Positions 51,693 through 60,053 of a DNA stretch of 64,000 nt are shown one piece after another. Within the stretch, counting starts at the first letter, position 1. Every line of letters begins with the position of its first letter. This stretch comes from Plantactinospora soyae (lineage in GTDB: Bacteria; Actinomycetota; Actinomycetes; Mycobacteriales; Micromonosporaceae). The stretch lies in contig NZ_JADBEB010000001.1 in the NCBI RefSeq assembly GCF_014874095.1, positions 5,952,001 to 6,016,000 of the forward strand, written 5' to 3'. Made by a program: the position numbers and the translations under genes. The notes below the pieces were generated by a model. The model did no database searches. It had not been told where the DNA came from and was given only the letters and a program-made list of their open reading frames with translations.

Positions 51693-54600
51693 TCAGTCGG
51701 CGGGCGGAAGGTGTGCGAGCTGTATCAGCCGTACGCCCTCCCGTCGGGTGACGAGCCGTCCGCGTCCGGGCGGCATCGGCGCCGGTCGTACGTCGCCGAC
51801 GAGTGCGCCCTCCGCCCGGTCGCCGGACAGGACGAGTCCGGGTGAGGAGAGTTCGCGCAGCCGTTGGATGACGGGCTCGTAGAGGGCACGGGCGGCGCCA
51901 CCGGAGCGTCGGGCGATTACCAGGTGCAGGCCGACGTCACGGGCCTGCGGCAGGTAGTCGAGCAGCGGGAGGATCGGGTTGCTGGCGGCGGTGGCGACCA
52001 GGTCGTAGTCGTCGACCAGTACGAAGAGTTCGGGTCCGGTCCACCAGGATCGGTCCCGGAGCTGTTGCGGGGTGACGTCGGGACCGGGCAGCCGCTGCTG
52101 CATCTTTGCGGCGACCGACTCGATGACCTCCGCCGTCGCCGTCGCCGAGGTGGGGTACCCGATGAGGTGTTCGGTCGAGATGACGCCGAGCAGGCTGCGG
52201 CGGTAGTCGACCAGGATCACCCGGGCCTGTTCGGGACTGAACCGGGCGACGATGGTGGTGGCGAGCGCGCGCAGAAACCCCGATTTTCCGCTCTCGATGT
52301 CACCGAAGAGGAGGAAGTGCGGCTCACTGGCGAAGTCGACGGAGACCGGGCGCAGATCGGCCTCGGCGATTCCGATGGGCAGCCGTAGTCCGGTGCCGGC
52401 GAGATCGAGGTCGGTGTAGGGGAGAACCAGCGGGAGGAGACGTACCCGGGGTGCGGGGGCGCCGGTCCAGGCGTTGGTGACGGCCTTGACCAGGTCGCTG
52501 GTCTCGCCGCCGTGGCTGGACAGCGCGGGCAGGGCGGCGAGGAACTGGAGGCTGCCGGCGGTCAGCCCTCGGCCGGGGATCCTGGCCGGCACGTTGACGG
52601 CGGCGCGGCGGGAGATGGTCGAGTCACTCGGGTCGCTGAGCCGAAGTTCGAGCTGGGAGCCGAACAGTTCACGGATCGCGGAGCGGAGCTCCGTCCAACG
52701 GGTTACGGCGGCGACCACGTGCACCCCGTAGGAGAGCCCCTGGGCGGCGATGTCGGTGATCGTCGCTTCCAGATCCTCGAACTCGTCGCGCAGGGTGGAC
52801 CAGCCGTCGACGACGAGGAACACGTCGCCGAACGGGTCGGCGCCGCTCCCCTCGGCGTCCCGTCGCCGGCGGTACGCGCTGATCGATTCGACGCCGAGTT
52901 CGGCGAAGCGGCGTTCGCGGTCGGCGAGCAGGGTGGAGATCTCGCCGACGGTACGGTGCACGGCCCCGCTCTCGCGGCGTCCGGCGACGCCGCCGACGTG
53001 TGGCAGCTCGCGCAGCGAGGCCAGCCCGCCGCCGCCGAAGTCGAGACAGTAGACCTGGACCTCGGCGGGGGTGTGGGTGAGCGCGAGTCCACAGATGAGC
53101 GTGCGCAGCAGGGAAGACTTGCCGCTCTGTGGACCACCGGCGACGGCGACGTGCCCGGCGGCGCCGTCGAGCGCCAACCAGAGCACCTCCCGGCCATGCT
53201 CGAACGGTTTGTCGACCAAGGCCACCGGCACCTTGAGCGCGCCCTGTAGTTCGGGGTTGCCACAGGTCAACCCGCGTGCGGGTGTCGCGGCCACCGGGCC
53301 GAGCAGTTCGTCGAGGGTCGGCGCCACGGACAGCGGTGGCAGCCACACCTGTTGGGCCGTCGGGTCGACCCCCGCCAGCAGCGCACTCGCCGCCTCCGCG
53401 AGCGACACGGTCTCGCCGGGCTCGGCGGACGGCGACTCCTCGAACGAGGTCGCCGCGAGTAGCCGGAGTGGTGGCTCGCTGCCCACCCTCAGGTATCCGT
53501 GGCCGGGCGAGCGTGGCAGCTCGTACGCGTCAGGTACGCCGAGCACCGCACGGGACTCCAACGCGGAGAACGTGCGCAGGCCGATCCGGTACGACAGGTG
53601 GGGTTCCAGCCCGCGCAGCCGGCCCTCCTCCAGGCGTTGCGAGGCGAGCAGCAGGTGCACCCCGAGCGAGCGACCGAGCCGTCCGATCTGGACGAACAGG
53701 TCGATGGTGTCGGGCCGGGCGGCGAGCAGCTCCGAGAACTCGTCACAGATGATCAGCAGCGACGGCAGCGGCGGCAGCGACGGGGCCGCGATGCCGTCGG
53801 TACGCGCCCGCTCGTAGTCGTGCCGGTTGGGAAAGTTGCCGGCTTTGCGGAGCAGTTCCTGCCGGCGGACGAGCTCGCCGTTGACGGCGTCGACCAGCCG
53901 GTCCACCAGCGCCACGTCATGGGCCACATTAGTGACCATCGCGGCGACGTGCGGCAGCCTGGCGAGGGGGGCGAACGTCGACCCGCCCTTGAAGTCGACG
54001 AGGACGAAGTTGAGCATCGTCGAGTCGTGGGTCAGGGCGAGGGCGGTGACGAGGGTACGCAGCAGCTCCGACTTGCCGGAGCCGGTGGCGCCGATCAGCA
54101 GACCGTGCGGACCCATGCCCTCCTGCGCCGACTCCTTGAGATCCAGCTCGATCGTCCGGCCGTCGCTGGCCACCCCGATCGGGACGACCAGCCGACTCAC
54201 CCAGGAGCGGTCCGCGCGCAGCGACCGCACCCCGTCCACGCTCAGCGCGGGCACGCCCAACAACTCCAGTACGGACGGCGTGGCGGCGATGGCGCGTACC
54301 GAGCGGGTCCGGGCGTCGACCGCGCTGTTCCCGGTACGCGACCAGGCGGTCACCACCCGTTCGACCAGTTCCAGCGCGCCGTCGAACGTGTCGCTGGCGA
54401 GCAGGTCGACCGGCGTGCCGATGGCGGTGTCGAGGCGGGGCAGCGCAACCCGGAACCGGCCCTCGCGGCGTACCGCCCAGCCCGGATGGTCACTGGCCAC
54501 CTGCGCGGACAGTCGTGGATTGACCCGCGACTCGTCGGCGTGGCCCAGGTTGAACTCGATCTGACAGTGGATCAGCTCCTGCAACTCGTCCGGGATGTCG

Positions 54601-55991
54601 CGCCAGCTCCGGGTGGCGACCACCAGGTGGACGCCGTAGTCGAGGCCGACGCTGGCCAGGCGGTGGAGTTGCTGGCTGTGTGGCGTGAAATCCGACCACC
54701 GGTCGATGAACAGGAAGATGTCCGGGTGCGGATGGCCGGGCAGATCCTGCCGTACCGCCCGGAACCGCTGCGCGGAGTCGATGAAACGTTCGCTGTAGAG
54801 GCGCTTGCGGTAGGTGATGACGGCGGCGATCTCCTGCAACAGCTCGCGGGTCATCGCCTCCTGGTCGTCCCGGGCTATCTTCGCGACGTGCGGCAGTCGC
54901 CGTAGCGAGCCGAGCTTGTTCCCGCCGGACTCCAGGAAGTAGAACCGGACCTCCGACGGAGAGGCGGTCAGGGCGAGGGCGCCGACCAGAGTACGCAGCA
55001 GGGTGCTCTTGCCGAAGCCGATCCGGCCGACGACGAGCACGTGCCCGTCGTTGTGTGCCAGTTCCAGCGAGACGGTTTCGGCGCGATCCGCACCCCGGAA
55101 CGCCTGTCCGATCGGCACCACCAGGTGCCCGGTGCCGTTCCACTCCTCGGCGCGCAGCCCGTGCTCGGCCGTCTGGGTGAGCGCGCCGAGCAGGTCGCCG
55201 AGGTGTACCCGGTGACTGGAACCCGTGGTGAGGCCGAAGCGGGACCGTCGGACGTTCGCGAGGTGTATCTCGTCCTCGACGTACCCGTACTGGGTGGGGG
55301 TCTGCCGGGTCGTCCGGCGCGGCACCTCCTGGCGTACGTACTCCCAGAGGTCGTTCGGGCTGATCCGGCCGACGCCGCGGATGTCCGCCGCGCCGGTGGC
55401 GAGGCCGCGCACCACGGCCTCGGTGAACGCGGAGAGGCTGGGCGGACTCCCCGGTACGGTTCGCCCGCCGTCCTCGGCGCTCTCCACCGAGGTCGAGGCG
55501 GTGAGCACATAGGTGCCGCGTCCGGCCCGCAGTTCCTGGCCGACGTCGATGCTCGGGTCGGCCTTCACCCCGCTGTCGCCGAACGCGCCGCTGTAACAGC
55601 AGTCGAGCAGGATGATGGTGCTGGCCGCGTCCGACTCGTCGACGAGTTCCTTGATGAACGAGGCCGAGATCGAGGTCGCCGAGATCAGTGACAGGTCGGT
55701 GTTGGCGACGGCGAGGTGCAACCGGCCGCCCAGGCTGCGTACCCCGTGCCCGGAGAAGTACAGGGTGACCAGGTCGGTGGGGCGGGCGGCGCGGAAGATC
55801 CGCTCGATGGCGCGTTCAATCTCCGACTTGGACTCGTTGATCAGAATGTCGGCCGGTTCGAAGTTGCCAATCTCCGGATCGCGCAGCAGCTCACGCAGGC
55901 TCTGCGCGTCGTTGCGGGGCGCGAACAGCGAGGTGAGTCCACTGTCCTGGTAGTTGTCGTTGGCGACGACGAGCGCCAGTCGCCGGCTCAC
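51693..55991 (-). CDS. Caspase domain fused to four FtsK/EccC-like ATPase modules
   Basis: The protein has 1432 aa. Residues 1-245 are a caspase/metacaspase (C14) domain: LYFSGHG gives His82 and IILLDCCYSGA gives Cys132. Four P-loop modules follow, with Walker A at 322-329 (GRIGFGKS), 634-641 (GATGSGKS), 952-959 (GGPQSGKS) and 1230-1237 (GDIESGKS). Module 2 matches EccC ATPase 1 (VDFKGGSTFAPLARLPHV, Walker B IICDEFSELL). The others lack the Walker B Glu and resemble regulatory EccC modules. The EccC N-terminal membrane helices are missing; the caspase takes their place, so the protein is probably soluble. The GTG start overlaps the EACC1 stop (GTGA). The 337-codon open frame upstream is not coding. 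Likely a controlled suicide or signalling protease. Confidence 0.9.
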   Translation of the reverse strand: MSRRLALVVANDNYQDSGLTSLFAPRNDAQSLRELLRDPEIGNFEPADILINESKSEIERAIERIFRAARPTDLVTLYFSGHGVRSLGGRLHLAVANTDLSLISATSISASFIKELVDESDAASTIILLDCCYSGAFGDSGVKADPSIDVGQELRAGRGTYVLTASTSVESAEDGGRTVPGSPPSLSAFTEAVVRGLATGAADIRGVGRISPNDLWEYVRQEVPRRTTRQTPTQYGYVEDEIHLANVRRSRFGLTTGSSHRVHLGDLLGALTQTAEHGLRAEEWNGTGHLVVPIGQAFRGADRAETVSLELAHNDGHVLVVGRIGFGKSTLLRTLVGALALTASPSEVRFYFLESGGNKLGSLRRLPHVAKIARDDQEAMTRELLQEIAAVITYRKRLYSERFIDSAQRFRAVRQDLPGHPHPDIFLFIDRWSDFTPHSQQLHRLASVGLDYGVHLVVATRSWRDIPDELQELIHCQIEFNLGHADESRVNPRLSAQVASDHPGWAVRREGRFRVALPRLDTAIGTPVDLLASDTFDGALELVERVVTAWSRTGNSAVDARTRSVRAIAATPSVLELLGVPALSVDGVRSLRADRSWVSRLVVPIGVASDGRTIELDLKESAQEGMGPHGLLIGATGSGKSELLRTLVTALALTHDSTMLNFVLVDFKGGSTFAPLARLPHVAAMVTNVAHDVALVDRLVDAVNGELVRRQELLRKAGNFPNRHDYERARTDGIAAPSLPPLPSLLIICDEFSELLAARPDTIDLFVQIGRLGRSLGVHLLLASQRLEEGRLRGLEPHLSYRIGLRTFSALESRAVLGVPDAYELPRSPGHGYLRVGSEPPLRLLAATSFEESPSAEPGETVSLAEAASALLAGVDPTAQQVWLPPLSVAPTLDELLGPVAATPARGLTCGNPELQGALKVPVALVDKPFEHGREVLWLALDGAAGHVAVAGGPQSGKSSLLRTLICGLALTHTPAEVQVYCLDFGGGGLASLRELPHVGGVAGRRESGAVHRTVGEISTLLADRERRFAELGVESISAYRRRRDAEGSGADPFGDVFLVVDGWSTLRDEFEDLEATITDIAAQGLSYGVHVVAAVTRWTELRSAIRELFGSQLELRLSDPSDSTISRRAAVNVPARIPGRGLTAGSLQFLAALPALSSHGGETSDLVKAVTNAWTGAPAPRVRLLPLVLPYTDLDLAGTGLRLPIGIAEADLRPVSVDFASEPHFLLFGDIESGKSGFLRALATTIVARFSPEQARVILVDYRRSLLGVISTEHLIGYPTSATATAEVIESVAAKMQQRLPGPDVTPQQLRDRSWWTGPELFVLVDDYDLVATAASNPILPLLDYLPQARDVGLHLVIARRSGGAARALYEPVIQRLRELSSPGLVLSGDRAEGALVGDVRPAPMPPGRGRLVTRREGVRLIQLAHLPPAD

Positions 55992-56383
55992 GCGCTGCCT
56001 TCCGGTCCCTCCGGCTCGGACACCAGCGCCTGGAGTTGCTTCGAGACGGCGGCGAGATCCTTGGCGCCGGCTCCGCCGGTCAGGATCACCTCGCGCTCGC
56101 CCACCCGGAGGGTGATCGAGCGGGCGCTGCTGCGCTGGAGGTACGCCACGATGATGTCGCGCAGGGCGTTCAGCCCGGCCGCGGAGAGCAGCCCCGACAC
56201 GACGAGGCTGCCGACCTGGCTGATGGTCGCCGACTTGGCTCCCTGCTGCGGCGGTGCGACCGCGGGACGGACCGAGATCTCCCGGATGGCACGCAGGTCC
56301 TGTGCCAGCTGGGTGGTGAGCCGCTCCAGCCGCCGTGGATCGGTCGCGTCGTCGGCGGTGACCTGGACCAGGATCTGCTGCAT
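55988..56383 (-). CDS. EACC1-like effector-associated component
   Basis: The protein has 131 aa from an ATG after GGGAGGAATCG. The first ~60 residues form a beta-alpha segment (MQQILVQVTADDATDPRRLE, LTTQLAQDLRAIREISVRP). Then comes a hydrophobic, Gly/Ala-rich helix (VGSLVVSGLLSAAGLNALRD) and a strand hairpin (SARSITLRVGEREVILTGG). This layout is that of effector-associated constant component 1 (EACC1), a partner in actinobacterial conflict systems with caspase, peptidase or NTPase effectors. It is translationally coupled to the caspase-ATPase gene, so a stoichiometric partner or membrane tether is likely. The family call is from pattern memory. Confidence 0.72.
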   Translation of the reverse strand: MQQILVQVTADDATDPRRLERLTTQLAQDLRAIREISVRPAVAPPQQGAKSATISQVGSLVVSGLLSAAGLNALRDIIVAYLQRSSARSITLRVGEREVILTGGAGAKDLAAVSKQLQALVSEPEGPEGSA

Positions 56384-56516
56384 CGATTCCTCCCCGTCGG
56401 TGCTGACCCACTCTAACGGCCGGCGGCGCCGGCGAGCGGTTGGCTGGCGGAGACGACGATCGCCGCGGGTCAGAAGTGGTGTCCTCTGGGTACGCCCCGG
56501 GCTGCCGGTACGGACG

Positions 56517-56981
56517 TTGCGGTGTGCCGCCCCGGACAAATCCTGGTCGGCACTGATCACAGTGGTCCGGGGGTACCGCCAGCCGACGACGACCCCGGCC
56601 GCCGGTGACCGGTTCGGGTTGTTGGCCGGGGTGCCGTACCAACTCGGCGACGCCGAACTCACCCCGACCTGGGTGACGAACCTGTACCGCGGTCTCGCCG
56701 ACCTCGCACCCTGGCGGCTGGCTGCGGCGCACCGTGGTTGGCGCGAGGGTCGACAGGCCCGGGGCCTGCCGATCCACGACCCGGTCGTCCTGTTCGGGCT
56801 GGGCGGTGTCGGCGCGGCCCGCAAACCGAAGGTCGCGCTCGAGAGCACCGAGGACGGGCCACTCCTGTGCCTGATCTACACCGGCGGCAGCGCCGTGCTG
56901 CCGTACCCGCACTGGACGGTCCCCGCCGATCTGACCGCCCGGCTGTACGGCTGGCAGCCGAGCATCCGGCAACCGGCCTAA
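56517..56981 (+). CDS. Unknown protein divergent from the caspase operon
   Basis: About 154 aa, with strong G/C at third positions, so the gene is real, but its start is unclear: TTG 56517, GTG 56562, or GTG 56400 with an Arg-rich lead that looks non-coding. Content includes RFGLLAGVPYQLGDAELTPT, WVTNLYRGLADLAPWRLA, DPVVLFGLGGVGAARKPK and LIYTGGSAVLPYPHWTVP. No known motif or membrane segment. It is transcribed away from the EACC1 gene, 130 nt apart, and could be an accessory or target of that system. I do not recognise the family. Confidence 0.5.
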   Translation: MRCAAPDKSWSALITVVRGYRQPTTTPAAGDRFGLLAGVPYQLGDAELTPTWVTNLYRGLADLAPWRLAAAHRGWREGRQARGLPIHDPVVLFGLGGVGAARKPKVALESTEDGPLLCLIYTGGSAVLPYPHWTVPADLTARLYGWQPSIRQPA

Positions 56982-57000
56982 CAGTAATCCTCGGCTGGGC

Positions 57001-57037
57001 ACCCGCTCGGGCCGAGCGTGTCCTCGTCCGAGCGGGT
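57001..57037. terminator. Hairpin terminator
   Basis: The perfect 10-bp arms acccgctcgg/ccgagcgggt have a 17-nt loop. It lies between the convergent unknown gene and the small peptide gene. Confidence 0.55.
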
Positions 57038-57051
57038 AAGTGCCGAGTGTG

Positions 57052-57177
57052 TCAGTTGGACCAGGTGAATCCGGCCAAATTCACGGTGCCCTGAGCCTGA
57101 CCCAGAAGGAGGAAGGTCGCCACGCCGGTGGCGGCCAGGAGGACAGCGACAGTTCGGACCATGATTCGCAGCCGCAT
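57052..57177 (-). CDS. 41-aa hydrophobic peptide
   Basis: An ATG with GGGAGATC upstream encodes 41 residues: a basic head (MRLRIMVR), a hydrophobic core (TVAVLLAATGVATFLLLG) and a short tail ending TVNLAGFTWSN. This is either a small membrane peptide or a signal peptide with a 12-residue mature part. It faces the caspase-EACC1 operon on the same strand, but a terminator and a divergent gene lie between. Function unknown; it could be overlooked by standard gene callers. Confidence 0.5.
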   Translation of the reverse strand: MRLRIMVRTVAVLLAATGVATFLLLGQAQGTVNLAGFTWSN

Positions 57178-57448
57178 AATGATCTCCCATGCTTCGAAGC
57201 GTGAATTTATTAGCGACATGGTACCCACGCTTTATCGATGCGTCCGTCGTCGATAATTGTCATGGGTTGCCGAATCTGATGTATTGCCGGTGGGCAGGGC
57301 GAGCAGAGTGCCGATCCTGCCCGGCGTCGGCCGAGGCGGGCGTCACAGGTCGATTCTTACTCTTCAAATACGCTAAGGGGGTAAGGTTTGGGTGCGGCGC
57401 AGCGACCGCGACAACCGCGACCGCCGCCACGGCAGCTAAGGAGCAGAC
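57178..57448. other. Divergent promoter region, AT-rich
   Basis: These 270 bases separate the small peptide and the MBL-fold gene. They include the palindrome gcttcgaagc (57191-57200), an AT-rich patch (57202-57265) and cgctaagggggtaagg near 57370. Promoters in both directions are likely here. Confidence 0.4.
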
Positions 57449-58204
57449 ATGGGCAGGCCGACCGTGCACCTCGTCGGCGGGCCGACCGCTGTCCTGGACT
57501 ACGCCGGCTCGCGGTTCGTGCTGGACCCGACCTTCGACGAGCCGGGGACGTACCAGAGCGGACCGGTCACCGCGACGAAACTCACCGGCCCGAGCATCCG
57601 ACCCGAGGATCTCGGCGCCGTCGACGTGGTGCTGGTGTCCCATGAGCACCACGTCGACAACCTCGACAAATCCGGCCGGGAGTACGCCCGCGCAGCGCGA
57701 CGGGTGTTCACCACCGTGACGGGAGCGGAGAACCTCGGCCCGCAGGCCATCGGGCTGCGACCCTTCGAGCACGCCGAGGATGGTGCCGTACGGGTCACCG
57801 CCGTTCCGGCGCTGCACGGCACACCGGAGATCGGTGTGGGCAACGGTCCGGTCATCGGATTCGTACTGCAAGCCGACGGTTGGCCGACGGTGTATGCCAG
57901 TGGCGACAACGCCTCGGTCGACGTCGTGGCCGTTATCGCCGAGCGATTTCCCGCGATAGAGATCGCCATCCTCAACCTAGGCGCGGCCCGGATTGCGCTA
58001 CGCGGCGACGGGTTCCTCACCTTGACGGCGGAACTGGCGGTCCGCGCGGCGGCCCTGCTCGGGGTACGCGCGGTGGTCCCGGTTCACCAGGACGGCTGGG
58101 GGCACTACACCGAGAATGGCGACGACGTCAGACGAGCCTTCCGGGCAGCCGGCCTGACCGACGTACTCGTCGCCCTCCGCCCCGGCGACTCCGCAACCGT
58201 CTGA
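57449..58204 (+). CDS. MBL-fold metallohydrolase (UlaG-like)
   Basis: The protein has 251 aa; the ATG follows aaggagcagac. It has a metallo-beta-lactamase fold of the UlaG/L-ascorbate-lactonase-like group: VVLVSHEHHVDNLD is the HxHxDx motif, and later VPALHGTPE, YASGDNASV and VVPVHQDGWGHY supply the remaining metal ligands. It lies 54 nt upstream of a small dimeric-barrel gene on the same strand; the two probably form an operon acting on one small-molecule substrate. Confidence 0.85.
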   Translation: MGRPTVHLVGGPTAVLDYAGSRFVLDPTFDEPGTYQSGPVTATKLTGPSIRPEDLGAVDVVLVSHEHHVDNLDKSGREYARAARRVFTTVTGAENLGPQAIGLRPFEHAEDGAVRVTAVPALHGTPEIGVGNGPVIGFVLQADGWPTVYASGDNASVDVVAVIAERFPAIEIAILNLGAARIALRGDGFLTLTAELAVRAAALLGVRAVVPVHQDGWGHYTENGDDVRRAFRAAGLTDVLVALRPGDSATV

Positions 58205-58257
58205 GGACGAACCCGCGCGGAGTGGACGGGTGGCGTGGGAATCAAGTAGGGAGAATC

Positions 58258-58512
58258 ATGTATTTCATTGCGGTTGGAACGGATGTACGTCCGGAGGAAT
58301 TCGGTCCGTTCATGGCTGAGGAAGCGGCTGTGCTGGCGGAGTTGCGCGCCGAGGGTACGGTGAAATCGGTCTTCAAGCGGGTTGCCGGCGGCGGGGTCTA
58401 CACCATTGTCGAGGCGGCGACGCCGGACGAGGCACGCCGGCAACTCGGGCGCCTGCCATTGGTCCGCGAAGGCATGTTGGCTTTCGCGCTCACCGAAGTG
58501 GTCGAGTTGTGA
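58258..58512 (+). CDS. Small dimeric alpha/beta-barrel (muconolactone-isomerase/YCII-like) protein
   Basis: The protein has 84 aa from an ATG after agtagggag. The ferredoxin-like dimeric barrel pattern is plain: MYFIAVGTDVRPEEFGPFMA, then EGTVKSVFKRVAGGGVYTIV and ATPDEARRQLGRLPLVREGM. Relatives include muconolactone delta-isomerase and YCII enzymes. It is probably co-transcribed with the MBL-fold gene. Confidence 0.75.
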   Translation: MYFIAVGTDVRPEEFGPFMAEEAAVLAELRAEGTVKSVFKRVAGGGVYTIVEAATPDEARRQLGRLPLVREGMLAFALTEVVEL

Positions 58513-58581
58513 CAACGGGTGTCGCGGCGGTAATACCCGACGCGATCGCGGCGATCTGACCCATCTCCGTCCATTCCGGAG

Positions 58582-59106
58582 CTATGCGGTGGGCGTGCGT
58601 TGACGTCGGTAGTGGCGGGCGGCTTTGGCGCGGCTGCCGCAGCCGTCCATGGAACACCAGCGTCGGGTGCCGTTTCGCGAGGTGTCGTAGAAATACAGGA
58701 CGCAGGCGGGGTGGCCACATCGTCGGATCCGGCTGGGTTGCTGGCGCAGCAGGTCGAGGTAGTTCTGGACCGCCCGCCAGGCGGGTAGCCAGGCGGGGTC
58801 GACGTCGTGGTGCTCAAGCACCGCCGACCCGTGCACCCGATAGCGCAGTGCCCCGTGGGCCAGGATCGTGTTGACGTCGCGCTCGGCCTGCTCGCCAGGC
58901 TGTTCCAGGATGCGGCGCAGGGCCGTACGCGCCTGGCGCAGCGGCACCTCGACCGATCCGGGGTCGCCGGGGAGCCGGTGTTCGGTGAGCCACCCCCGCA
59001 GTCCGTCCGGTTCGTCGAACAGCTCGACGGTGTGGCCCCGGTCGACCCACTGCGTGTTCACCAGGTCCAGGGCGAGCGGTTCGCCCACCAACGGTCGCTG
59101 CGCCAT
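58582..59106 (-). CDS. CGNR zinc-finger (ABATE-domain) regulator
   Basis: The protein has 174 aa. The N-terminal ABATE domain starts PLVGEPLALDLVNTQWVDRG. The C-terminal CGNR zinc finger is RRCGHPACVLYFYDTSRNG, then RRWCSMDGCGSRAKAARHY; the family CGNR is CGSR here and four Cys remain. These proteins are taken to be stress-linked transcription regulators. It is divergent from a PNPOx-like gene, with a promoter and AGGTAA/TTACCT dyad between them. Confidence 0.87.
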   Translation of the reverse strand: MAQRPLVGEPLALDLVNTQWVDRGHTVELFDEPDGLRGWLTEHRLPGDPGSVEVPLRQARTALRRILEQPGEQAERDVNTILAHGALRYRVHGSAVLEHHDVDPAWLPAWRAVQNYLDLLRQQPSRIRRCGHPACVLYFYDTSRNGTRRWCSMDGCGSRAKAARHYRRQRTPTA

Positions 59107-59133
59107 GCCGCCAACCTTACCCCCTCAGGGCGC

Positions 59134-59169
59134 TTGACAGGTAAGATGCGGCCTCGTACAGTATTACCT
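59134..59169 (+). promoter_or_regulatory. Sigma-70-type promoter overlapped by a dyad
   Basis: ttgaca (59134-59139), 17 nt, tacagt (59157-59162) point toward the PNPOx-like gene. aggtaa (59139-59144) and ttacct (59164-59169) form a dyad over it, with a related half-site aaccttacc at 59113. It is a likely site for the CGNR regulator. Confidence 0.55.
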
Positions 59170-59326
59170 CTCATTAGAGTTACGGTGGTTAGAAAACTCT
59201 GGAGTGGGTAGCGACCCCGTTCGGTTCCCCGCCGCGAGACGGTGGGGGACGGCGACGGGTCCAGACCGCCCACCCAGCGCCGGGACGGCGATTCCGCCTC
59301 GGTCCACGCCTCGGAAAGCGTCCGCC

Positions 59327-60010
59327 ATGCCATACCGTTACCTGCAGGAACTGACCACCGGATCGGTTGTCGCCGCGCAACAGCGCTACGGCAGCCGAGC
59401 CGCCGTCGAACGCATGGTCGTCGGCCGGGATACCGACGGGCTGCTCGACGCCGACGAGGCCGCCTTCATCGCCGAACGCGACGGCTTCTATCTCGCCACC
59501 GTCAGCGAGAACGGCTGGCCCTACCAGCAGTACCGCGGCGGCCCACCCGGCTTCCTGCACGTCCTCGAGCCCGTCGACGGGCACAGCGTCCTCGGCTGGG
59601 CCGACCTGCGCGGCAACCGGCAGTACCTGTCGGTCGGCAACCTCGGCGGCTCACCGCGGGTATCACTCCTGGTCATGGACTACGCGCACCGACAGCGCCT
59701 AAAGATCATCGGCACCGCCCGCGTTACCGACGTGCGTGGCGACGCGCCGGACGAGCTGCTGGAGAGGCTGAGTACGCCGGGGCAGGCCGGCAAGGTCGAG
59801 AGGCTGATCACCGTCGACGTGCACAGCTACGACTGGAACTGCCCGCAACACATCACACCTCGCTACAGCGAAGCCGAACTCGCCGACGCCCTCGCCCCGG
59901 TACGCGACGAACTCGCCCGCCTCCGCGCGGACAACCAGGCCCTACGCGCGCAGTTGCACGACTCCGCCCTCGGCCGTCAACCTCGACCCGAGGACGCCCA
60001 GCGGCACTGA
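59327..60010 (+). CDS. PNPOx-like flavin-binding oxidoreductase
   Basis: The protein has 227 aa with a split-barrel flavin domain: DEAAFIAERDGFYLATVSEN, then GWPYQQYRGGPPGFLHVLEP, NRQYLSVGNLG and RLKIIGTARV. It resembles the YgaP/PNPOx-like group often called pyridoxamine 5-phosphate oxidase-related. The C-terminus has a short coiled coil (VRDELARLRADNQALRAQL). The ATG at 59327 is preferred; the frame is open upstream into the promoter. Its control by the divergent CGNR gene is inferred. Confidence 0.82.
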   Translation: MPYRYLQELTTGSVVAAQQRYGSRAAVERMVVGRDTDGLLDADEAAFIAERDGFYLATVSENGWPYQQYRGGPPGFLHVLEPVDGHSVLGWADLRGNRQYLSVGNLGGSPRVSLLVMDYAHRQRLKIIGTARVTDVRGDAPDELLERLSTPGQAGKVERLITVDVHSYDWNCPQHITPRYSEAELADALAPVRDELARLRADNQALRAQLHDSALGRQPRPEDAQRH

Positions 60011-60053
60011 CGACTCAGCGGAAAGATCCACTCTGATCGCCGAACGGTCGACC

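Noticed and set aside
51693-55991. A functional type VII secretion system
   Set aside because: Only the ATPase modules are present; the membrane stalk and all other ESX components and WXG100 substrates are absent from the window.
55992-57002. 337-codon N-terminal extension of the caspase-ATPase gene
   Set aside because: It overlaps EACC1 and the divergent gene in other frames. The GTG at 55991 gives a proper caspase N-terminus and a GTGA coupling.
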